From positions 1,798,501-1,862,500 of the forward strand of contig CP046177.1 of NCBI GenBank assembly GCA_014075215.1: 64,000 nt of DNA, read 5' to 3'. Positions 57,021 to 64,000 of the stretch are shown here, one piece after another. Every line of letters begins with the position of its first letter. Within the stretch, counting starts at the first letter, position 1. A program made the translations under genes and the position numbers. Below the pieces are notes generated by a model. It saw nothing but the letters and a program-made list of their open reading frames with translations. It searched no databases and was not told where the DNA came from. The DNA comes from Flavobacteriaceae bacterium (lineage in GTDB: Bacteria; Bacteroidota; Bacteroidia; Flavobacteriales; Flavobacteriaceae).

Positions 57021-57972
57021 TATAGCGAGTTATTACGGTATTTACCCACGAACTTTACAACGCCATTATAAGAAACAGATAAGTGGGTTTGATAGTTGGA
57101 ATCAAAAGCCCCATTGTGAAGATTATCTTATTTATCCGAAGAATATAGGAGAGTATTTAAGTCTTGATGAAGTAAGTCTATCTAAAGGTGAACTTTATAC
57201 CTATTTGACCAACAAGAACGCACGAAGTAAACAAGGAACTTTAGTGGCTTGTGTAAAAGGAATTAAAAGTGATGATATTATTACTGCTATTGAAAGAATA
57301 CCCTTAGAACAACGCAAACAAGTCAAAGAAGTAACTTTAGATATGGCAAATAATATGAATTTAACAGCTAAGATTTGTTTTCCAAATGCTAAAATTGTTA
57401 CCGATAGATTTCATGTGGTAAAACTGGTAACAGAAGCTTTACAGCATGTTAGAGTACAGCATCGGTGGAAAGCAATAGAAGATGAAAACAAAGCCATTGA
57501 AGCTGCTAAAAAAGCAAGGAAGAAACACAAACCCATAGTGCTATCTAATGGTGATACAAAAAAGCAACTTTTGGCTAGAAGTAGATATATTTTAGCTAAA
57601 AAGACAAACGATTGGACACCTAATCAAAAACAAAGAGCAGAATTATTATGTAATCTTTATCCAAACATCCAACAAGCCTATAAACACACTTTAGAATTTA
57701 GAAGCATTTATCAAGAAAAATGTAAAGTAAAAGCCAAACAACGATTTGAACATTGGTTTGAGGATACAGAAAAATTGGAATTTAAAAATTTCAATACAGC
57801 AATGAACAGTATTAAACATCATTTTAATACCATCTTAAACTTTTTTTACAATAGGAATACAAATGCAAATGCAGAGTCTTTTAATTCAAAAATAAAACTC
57901 TTTAGAGCCAATCAAAGAGGCGTAAGAGATACACAATTTTTCCTCTTTAGACTTGAAAAATTATTCGCTTAA
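56998..57972 (+). CDS. ISAon1-type DDE transposase
   Basis: The frame is open from about 56998 and reads SNIASYYGIYPRTLQRHYKK, a helix-turn-helix, before the first ATG-like start at 57205. The catalytic part resembles ISL3/ISAon1-type transposases: EYLSLDEVSLSKGELY (first Asp), IVTDRFHVVKLVTEAL (second Asp) and NANAESFNSKIKLFRAN near the end (Glu). The length of about 325 residues is normal. Translation probably begins by coupling or frameshifting from the first ORF. No internal defect is seen. Confidence 0.83.
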   Translation, partial: AREDTISNIASYYGIYPRTLQRHYKKQISGFDSWNQKPHCEDYLIYPKNIGEYLSLDEVSLSKGELYTYLTNKNARSKQGTLVACVKGIKSDDIITAIERIPLEQRKQVKEVTLDMANNMNLTAKICFPNAKIVTDRFHVVKLVTEALQHVRVQHRWKAIEDENKAIEAAKKARKKHKPIVLSNGDTKKQLLARSRYILAKKTNDWTPNQKQRAELLCNLYPNIQQAYKHTLEFRSIYQEKCKVKAKQRFEHWFEDTEKLEFKNFNTAMNSIKHHFNTILNFFYNRNTNANAESFNSKIKLFRANQRGVRDTQFFLFRLEKLFA

Positions 57973-57990
57973 TACCCATAAAATTTACTT

Positions 57991-59295
57991 GAGCCAGAGT
58001 TAGACCGTTTTACACGGTATTTTGATGTGAATAAACCGTTGGTAGATGAAACCGGAAGATTGGAATCTTCTGATAATCCCACCATTCTAACAGATGAAAT
58101 TGCGGTTATTGACAGAGGTGATTACAAAACATATACCTTTAAACTCATCACCGAGACAGAGACAGAACTCTTATATAATCTGGTACTCTATGCAGATACA
58201 AATGGTCAGGTCTATGACGTATATTCTGGAATATGCTCCTTCTCAGGAATACCTGTCGGGAGCTTCGCAGTATTATAGCGGAACGGTGGCTATCAGCCAA
58301 AATGATTTATTTGATACCGATGATTTGATATCTTCCCGTTTGGGAGACTGTGTTGTTGGAGTACATACGGCCTGGGAATGCAGTTTTGGAAATCCGCATG
58401 CTCCGGGTACTTGCAATGCTACGAGTTTTGAATTTGTATTCACCGTTATATGGGGAGAGTGTTCCTCCGGTACGGAAGACAACTACATCAACCCGCCTTC
58501 GGGAGGTGGGGGAGGTTTAGGAGGAGGAAGCTCGGGAGGCGATGACGACTCGGAAGATAATGAAGTAGAGACCACCTTAGTAGATCCGAGATGTAGCGGA
58601 GAAAAAATAATGGATGCCGATGGAAATTGTGTATGTCCGCCGGGTAAAGTGGAAGACAGTAGCGGAAGCTGTGTTTGCAGAGCCGGTTATACGGAAAACA
58701 TTAACGGTTTGGGAACTTGTGTTAAGAAACCTTGTGCAGGAGACCCTGTACCTGATCCTGAAATTGCACCGCAATATGGGCCTTCGGGTACTCAAGGGGC
58801 TATGTTTGGAAATCCTTCTAGTGGAGGGTGTAAAAGATATGGAGGGAATGATTGTAATACGCCGAGGAATAAGAAACACGGAGGTATAGATTTAAAAAAT
58901 GAACAAGGTGCGCCTATTTTTGCCATGTATGACGGGTATATTTATTCGACTAAATACCACAAAGAAGCAGGTTATTATACCAGAATACACAGTACTGTAA
59001 ACGGTAAAAATATTCTTATTTTCATTTACAAAAAAATAATCGAATATTACAAACAAGTAGCCCTCTAACCTATGTAAAAGCAGTTGATATTATAGGGTAT
59101 CAGGGAGATTCTGGGAATTTAAAAAAAGGATTAAAAAGAAAAAAGGTAGATTCCCATGTGCATATAGAAGTAAGAGAACATGACGGTAGTAATTCTTGGA
59201 GCTATAGTCATTATACATTAGTTGACCCAAGAGATTATCTTTCTACTACCATTGATGACAATGGAGTTTCGCAAACAAATACAAATTGTAATTAA
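57991..59295 (+). pseudogene. M23-peptidase lipoprotein, 3' part with two frameshifts
   Basis: After the transposon the gene resumes as EPELDRFTRYFDVNKPLVDE. It loses two bases near 58220 (YDVY then LEYAPSQEYLSGASQYY) and passes through a beta-rich region, a Gly-rich linker (PPSGGGGGLGGGSSGG) and a Cys-rich segment (CVCPPGKVEDSSGSCVCRAG). The C-terminal M23 domain has KHGGIDLKNEQGAPIFAMYDG and, after a lost A near 59010, YSYFHLQKNN, GYQGDSGN and the HVHIEVRE zinc motif. The frame ends at 59295. M23 enzymes cut peptidoglycan cross-bridges. The gene is broken by the transposon and by two frameshifts. Confidence 0.75.
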
Positions 59296-59306
59296 AAACT
59301 TAAACC

Positions 59307-59804
59307 ATGAAAAATATACTATTCATTTTAACGCTAATACTAACAAGTAGTTTAGCAAGTTGTCAAATGACATCAAACATTATATCATATACAGATTTTT
59401 ATAATATTAAGATTAACAATATTACACTAAATGATATTCAAGCCACTGGAGGTATAAGAGAACAAGTCAGAAATTTAATTCCTGCAGCCATAAATAAATC
59501 TACAGAAGAGCCAGAGGAAAACTATTATGATTATTTTTATGATGGCTTTGAAATTGGTTTTTCTGAAAATGAAATAATTGCATTCGATATTACAAAAAAC
59601 AATTGGAATATTACTATACAGGGAGTTACGGTAACCATTGGAGATGATATAAGCGTTTTGGGAAATGTAGCTATTAACGATGATGCGGATGGAGGCAAGA
59701 GTATTAATTATCAATACTGTGATGGGTGTAATAATTTTATTTATATAGAATTTGATAAATACACTAATAAAATAACAGAAATTGGGTTTATTGAGCAAAC
59801 ATAA
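59307..59804 (+). CDS. Small lipoprotein, candidate immunity protein
   Basis: The 165-residue protein has a lipobox (TSSLASC) and a compact domain with INNITLNDIQATGGIREQV, NWNITIQGVTVTIGDD and a CDGCNN pair of cysteines. No known family was recognised. It starts 12 bp after the M23 lipoprotein gene and is followed by a decayed paralogue, a layout used by immunity genes. The lipoprotein signal would place it in the periplasm, where an M23 toxin would act. The function is an inference. Confidence 0.55.
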   Translation: MKNILFILTLILTSSLASCQMTSNIISYTDFYNIKINNITLNDIQATGGIREQVRNLIPAAINKSTEEPEENYYDYFYDGFEIGFSENEIIAFDITKNNWNITIQGVTVTIGDDISVLGNVAINDDADGGKSINYQYCDGCNNFIYIEFDKYTNKITEIGFIEQT

Positions 59805-59807
59805 ACC

Positions 59808-60300
59808 ATGAGAAATATACTATTAATTGTAAGACTATTACTAACAAATTTGGCAAGTAACATCAAATACTATATCAGAAGCAGAATTTTATAATATTAA
59901 AATTAATAACATTACATTAAATGATATTCGAGCTACTACAGGAATCAAACAACAAGTCAGAAATTTAATTCCTGCAGCCATAAATGAAGCAGTAGAAGAA
60001 CCGGAAGAAAATAACTATTATTCATATAGATATTATAATGGTTTCAATCTTGCTTTTGAAGAAAATGAAATAATAGCATTTAAAATTACCAAAAATAACT
60101 GGAACATTACCATACAGGGAGTTACGGTAACTATCGGAGATAATATAAACGCTTTAGGAAATGTTATTTTAAATACGCAAAGAAATGGTAACAAAAGTAT
60201 TATTTACCAATATTGTGATGGATGTAATGATTATATATACATATATTTTGATAAATACACTAATAAGATTACCAAAATAGGTTACATCGATCAAACCTAA
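59808..60300 (+). pseudogene. Decayed tandem copy of the small lipoprotein
   Basis: ATG 59808 begins MRNILLIVRLLLTNLASN and stops early. The neighbouring frame, starting near 59850, reads AEFYNIKINNITLNDIRATT, NWNITIQGVTVTIGDN and CDGCND to TAA 60298-60300, following the 59307 protein along its whole length. A frameshift near the signal peptide inactivates it. It is a tandem duplication 3 bp downstream. Confidence 0.8.
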
Positions 60301-60339
60301 AATAGTTTTTTTAATAAAGGACAAGTATGATTTTCTATA

Positions 60340-60444
60340 ATGGTTAGAAAATATAGGTTAAAGATACCATATGCAGGAGTTCAATTTAGAGTTATAAAAA
60401 TAACTTCATTATTAGACCCAAGGCCTTACTTCTCTACCGTTTAA
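60340..60444 (+). pseudogene. Orphan fragment resembling the M23 protein's C-terminus
   Basis: A 34-residue frame from ATG 60340 ends SLLDPRPYFSTV. It resembles LVDPRDYLSTT at the end of the M23 lipoprotein (about 59218-59256). The rest of the M23 domain is absent. It ends at 60444 and overlaps the stop codon of the convergent fhs gene. It looks like the remains of a second, older tip. Confidence 0.5.
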
Positions 60445-62117
60445 GATAATCCCGAAATAACGCCTTTTTCATCAATCGTCATACCTTCAGAAGCCGGTTT
60501 GGAAGGTAGTCCGGGCATCCGCATCATTTTTCCTAAAATAGGGATAATAAACTGAGCCCCTGCTGCAATTTCAATCTCCCTGACCGTTACCGTAAAATTT
60601 TCGGGCCTTCCAATCAATGTTTCATTGTCAGAAAATGATTTTTGTGTTTTTGCCATACAAATAGCAAAGTCATTAAATCCTAATCTGTCAATTCTTCTTA
60701 AATTCAATCTTGCCACCTTACTATACTCTACATTCACTGCTCCGTACATTTCTTTTGCAATGGTTTCAATTTTAGCTGTTACCGGGCTTTTCCAATCGTA
60801 TAAGGGTTTGTATTGAGTGGCCTTGTGCTCTACAACAGCTGCTACGGCTTGAGCCAGATTTTGAGTTCCTGCTCCTCCTTTTGCCCATCCCTCGGAAAGT
60901 ACAGCCTGTACTCCCAAACCGGCACACTTTTCTATCACAAAATCTACCTCTTCTTCAGAATCGGAAGCAAAGGAATTGATGGCTACAACAGGTTCAATAT
61001 TGTATTTTCTAATGTTCTCAATATGCTTTTCCAGGTTTTTAAATCCTTTCGTAACTGCATTTAAATCCGGAGTATTATATGCTTCTTTTTGAACGCCTCC
61101 ATGATGCCTGAGTGCCCTTATAGTAGCTACCAAAACAACTGCTTTAGGGTTTAATTTTGCGTAAGCAGATTTGATATTCAGAAATTTTTCCGCACCTAAA
61201 TCCGCACCAAAACCGGCTTCGGTAACTACGTAATTTGAAAGTGATAATCCCATTTTTGTAGCAATGATTGTGTTGGTTCCCTGTGCAATATTCGCAAAAG
61301 GACCCCCGTGAATAATGGCCGGATTTCCTTCCAGTGTCTGTACTAAATTGGGTTTTATGGCATCTTTAAGCAAAATAGCCATAGCATTTTCAGCTTTTAA
61401 ATCCCGGGCAAAAACAGGCTCGTTTTTATACGTAAATCCAATAAAAATAGCTCCTAAACGCTTTTTTAAATTATCAAAATCGGTAGCCATACATAAAATG
61501 GCCATTACTTCGGAGGCCGGGGTAATATGAAACCCGTCTTCTCTGGGAACGCCATTTGCCGTGCCTCCCAAGCCAATGGTAATATATCGTAAAGCACGAT
61601 CATTCATATCAATAACACGCTTCCACAGAATCGTTCTCGGATCTATATTCAGGTTTGCCGTTTTATTTTGGATGTTATTATCAATTAACGCCGACAATAA
61701 ATTATTTGCTTTTTCGACCGCATTAAAATCGCCGGTGAAATGCAGATTGATATCTTCCATAGGGACTACCTGAGAATACCCTCCTCCGGCGGCACCTCCT
61801 TTAATTCCGAAAACAGGGCCTAAAGACGGTTCTCGCAAAACAACCGTAGCTTGCTTACCCGTCTTGTTCAACCCTTCGGTTAATCCGATAGAAACCGTTG
61901 TTTTTCCTTCTCCGGCAGGAGTGGGTGTTAATGCGGTAACTAAAATTAAATTATTTTCACTTGCCTTTTTTTCATCCAGTAGGTGCAAAGGAAGTTTTGC
62001 CTTGTACTTTCCGTACAATTCCAAATCACCTTCTTTAATTGATAGTATTTCAGCAATTTTGGTAATATGTTGTAAGTCTTTCACCTGTGCAATTTCTATA
62101 TCGGATAAATGTGTCAT
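60441..62117 (-). CDS. fhs: Formate-tetrahydrofolate ligase
   Basis: The 558-residue enzyme has the ATP site TPAGEGKTT, the folate/formate block EPSLGPVFGIKGGAAGGGYS and VPMEDINLHFTGD. It makes 10-formyl-tetrahydrofolate from formate, ATP and THF in the cytoplasm for one-carbon metabolism. Length and motifs are normal and the frame is clean. It is convergent with the decayed M23/lipoprotein cassette. Confidence 0.97.
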   Translation of the reverse strand: MTHLSDIEIAQVKDLQHITKIAEILSIKEGDLELYGKYKAKLPLHLLDEKKASENNLILVTALTPTPAGEGKTTVSIGLTEGLNKTGKQATVVLREPSLGPVFGIKGGAAGGGYSQVVPMEDINLHFTGDFNAVEKANNLLSALIDNNIQNKTANLNIDPRTILWKRVIDMNDRALRYITIGLGGTANGVPREDGFHITPASEVMAILCMATDFDNLKKRLGAIFIGFTYKNEPVFARDLKAENAMAILLKDAIKPNLVQTLEGNPAIIHGGPFANIAQGTNTIIATKMGLSLSNYVVTEAGFGADLGAEKFLNIKSAYAKLNPKAVVLVATIRALRHHGGVQKEAYNTPDLNAVTKGFKNLEKHIENIRKYNIEPVVAINSFASDSEEEVDFVIEKCAGLGVQAVLSEGWAKGGAGTQNLAQAVAAVVEHKATQYKPLYDWKSPVTAKIETIAKEMYGAVNVEYSKVARLNLRRIDRLGFNDFAICMAKTQKSFSDNETLIGRPENFTVTVREIEIAAGAQFIIPILGKMMRMPGLPSKPASEGMTIDEKGVISGLS

Positions 62118-62213
62118 TAATAGGCTTCTTTTTGGGTTTTTACGCTTTCTGTTTTTATAGAAACAAGTGAGTAAATATACACATTTTCATTAGGTTGGTC
62201 TTTTTTGAAATAC

Positions 62214-62221
62214 TATATTTG
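62214..62221 (+). promoter_or_regulatory. Likely -7 element for secDF
   Basis: TATATTTG fits the -7 consensus and lies 38 bp before the secDF start. A possible -33 TTGG at 62195-62198 is nearer than usual. Confidence 0.5.
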
Positions 62222-62259
62222 CACGTTTAAAAAAGAAGTCGACCTAAATTAATCATAAG

Positions 62260-64000
62260 ATGCAAAACAAAGGACTTATTAGATTATTTGCAATCCTTTT
62301 TGGGTTGATAAGTTTATACCAATTGTCATTTACATATTTTGCCGGTACGGTAGAGAGCGACGCTAAAATATACGCCAGAGAAAATGCAAAAGAAAATAAT
62401 GGTAAAGAGATTGCCCGTTTTGAGCGGAAATATATGGATAGTGTTGCAACAAAAGAAGTTGTAAATCTGGGAGTTGCCAGCTATACCTATAATGACCTGA
62501 AGGAAAAAGAAATGAACCTTGGACTGGATTTAAAGGGAGGTTTCAATGCTATTTTACAGGTTTCGGTAAAAGAAATTCTGATAAGTCTGGCAAACGAATC
62601 TAAAGAAGTAGCTTTTAGGCAAGCACTAAAAGCTGCCGATGATGCTCAAAGAAGCAGCAATGACAATTATTTGAATCTTTTCTTCGCAGCATTTGAAAAA
62701 ACTTCCAAAGAAAATGGCAATATAAGATTAAGTGCTCCCAGTATTTTTGGGACAAAAGCCTTAAGCGATAAAATTGATTTTAATAAAACCAACGAAGAAG
62801 TTAAACCCGTTTTACAAGAAGAAATCAACAGTTCTATTGCCACTGCTTTTGAAGTATTAAGAAGCAGAATTGATAAGTTTGGAGTCACACAGCCTACTAT
62901 TCAAAGAATAGGAAATTCCGGAAGAATTCAAATTGAATTACCCGGAGCCAAAGATATAGAGCGTGTAAGAAAATTGCTAACCAGCAAAGCACAATTACAA
63001 TTCTGGGAAGTGTATACAGGTGCCGAATTGCAAGGATTCTTCTATCAGGTAAATGCCAAAGTTACCGAAATGTTAAAAGGGGAGGAACCTTTGGTTGAAC
63101 AGAAAAAAGATACTACGGAAACGGACAGTTTAGATGATTTATTAGAATCTGACACGGATTCCATAGCCGCTGCCACGCAAAAAAACCTGTTTACTTTCTT
63201 ACAACCTACAGAAGCTAACAGTTCTGTTGTGGCGAGTGCAAAAATTACAGATACTGCCAGGGTAAATAATTTGTTAAGAGATCCTCAGGTCAGAAGTTTT
63301 TTACCTGTAGCATTGAGGTATACTAAATTTTTATGGGATTATAAGTCCTTTACCACTACATTACAGGATGAATCCAGAGAAGAGCGAATCAACTTATATG
63401 CGATCAAATCCAACAGGAGAGATATTGCTCCTATAGAGGGCGATGTTATTGCAGATGCTTCTCAGGTATATGATCAGCTGAACAATCCGGAAGTAAATAT
63501 GACTATGAAAAGCAATGGTGCCAAACTTTGGGCTAAGATGACTACGGAAAACGTAGGAAAGTTTGTAGCGGTTGTTTTAGATGACTATGTTTATACGGCT
63601 CCGTCCGTAAATACGCCTATTACCGGTGGAAATACTTCTATCTCAGGCGGAAGTATGACGGTAGAAGAAGCACAGGATATTGCCACTGTATTGAAAGCAG
63701 GTAAACTTCCTGCAGCAGCCAGAATGATCCAATCTGAAGTCGTAGGCCCTTCTTTGGGACAGGAAGCGATCGATGCAAGTTTTAGGTCGTTTGGACTAGC
63801 TATTTTACTGGTACTGCTCTGGATGATGGTATATTACGGAAGGGCAGGTGGTTTTGCCAATGTTGCTCTGGTCGTAAACATTTTATTCATTTTTGGAGTA
63901 CTGGCATCATTTGGCGCGGTACTTACATTACCGGGTATTGCCGGGATTATCTTAACTATAGGGATGTCCGTAGATGCCAACGTAATTATTTTCGAAAGAA
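62260..64000 (+). CDS. secDF: Protein translocase SecDF, 3' end outside the window
   Basis: The frame is open from ATG 62260 to the end of the window, 580 residues. It has the first SecD helix (LIRLFAILFGLISLYQLSFT), DLKGGFNAIL, a large periplasmic domain with SRIDKFGVTQPTIQRIG, and the second helix group with the SecD signature TIGMSVDANVIIFER at the edge. Bacteroidota usually fuse SecD and SecF into one chain of about 1000 residues, so the SecF half should follow. SecDF uses the proton gradient to help Sec export. It is intact so far. Confidence 0.95.
   Translation, partial: MQNKGLIRLFAILFGLISLYQLSFTYFAGTVESDAKIYARENAKENNGKEIARFERKYMDSVATKEVVNLGVASYTYNDLKEKEMNLGLDLKGGFNAILQVSVKEILISLANESKEVAFRQALKAADDAQRSSNDNYLNLFFAAFEKTSKENGNIRLSAPSIFGTKALSDKIDFNKTNEEVKPVLQEEINSSIATAFEVLRSRIDKFGVTQPTIQRIGNSGRIQIELPGAKDIERVRKLLTSKAQLQFWEVYTGAELQGFFYQVNAKVTEMLKGEEPLVEQKKDTTETDSLDDLLESDTDSIAAATQKNLFTFLQPTEANSSVVASAKITDTARVNNLLRDPQVRSFLPVALRYTKFLWDYKSFTTTLQDESREERINLYAIKSNRRDIAPIEGDVIADASQVYDQLNNPEVNMTMKSNGAKLWAKMTTENVGKFVAVVLDDYVYTAPSVNTPITGGNTSISGGSMTVEEAQDIATVLKAGKLPAAARMIQSEVVGPSLGQEAIDASFRSFGLAILLVLLWMMVYYGRAGGFANVALVVNILFIFGVLASFGAVLTLPGIAGIILTIGMSVDANVIIFER

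Larger units (their letters stand above)
56605..57990 (+). mobile_element. Two-ORF (ISAon1-like) transposable element
   Basis: Two overlapping transposase frames (56634-57020 and about 56998-57972) lie inside the M23 lipoprotein gene. The outer limits are approximate, because no clear inverted repeats or duplication were found at either border. The element is flanked by the two halves of one coding sequence, which proves the insertion. Confidence 0.7.

Overview
The window comes from an AT-rich Bacteroidota chromosome, almost certainly a marine-type member of the Flavobacteriaceae. The evidence is the SUF cluster order, SusC/SusD genes, type IX secretion sorting domains, the gliding/secretion lipoprotein SprE (PorW) beside bactofilin and the F0F1 genes, an atp operon with no atpD/atpC, and promoters of the Bacteroidota form TTTG-N19/20-TAnnTTTG. 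No rRNA, tRNA or CRISPR array was seen.

Layout. 1-8546 is mostly core: the end of a di-haem cytochrome c peroxidase, then an iron-sulphur assembly operon (IscA/SufA-like, sufB, sufC, sufD) carrying a broken four-helix-bundle gene and a lipoprotein metallo-hydrolase, then a two-gene ABC exporter. 8547-10640 holds IS debris and a complete IS4-family element. 10617-28126 is a polysaccharide utilisation locus: sensor/LuxR regulator, sorted carbohydrate-binding protein, SusC, SusD, esterase lipoprotein, SusE/F-like lipoprotein and a GH5-CBM6 enzyme, punctuated by two IS1595-family elements. 28127-28709 is an IS and MITE graveyard. 28710-37426 is core: sprE, bactofilin, atpZ, then atpB-E-F-H-A-G. 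37499-39108 is a MocA-like/XdhC pair. 39109-46723 is a degraded accessory island (OmpH-like and RadC fragments, broken YD/Rhs-like gene, IS21 and IS3 elements, broken outer-membrane proteins). 46724-52978 is largely core (AraC regulator, LolC/E-like permease, NamZ-like DUF1343, rpmB, rpmG, DUF4295, ftsY, SRPBCC). 53064-60444 is again eroded: a frameshifted GH92, and an M23-peptidase lipoprotein split by a two-ORF transposon and followed by duplicated small lipoproteins. 60441-64000 is core: fhs and the start of secDF.

The dominant pattern is selective decay. Nearly every accessory gene has a single-base frameshift, an in-frame stop or an IS insertion, while the suf, atp, ribosomal, ftsY, fhs and secDF genes read cleanly. 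This argues for real pseudogenisation with IS expansion rather than random sequencing error. Within the utilisation locus, susC, susD and the GH5 gene stay intact while the regulator and three accessory proteins are broken.

The most novel candidate is 56394-60444. A lipoprotein with a glycine-rich linker, a Cys-rich segment and a C-terminal M23 tip is followed by a small lipoprotein gene, a decayed second copy of that gene, and an orphan fragment resembling the M23 tip's last residues. This layout recalls polymorphic toxin loci with repeated tip/immunity cassettes, but that function is inferred.
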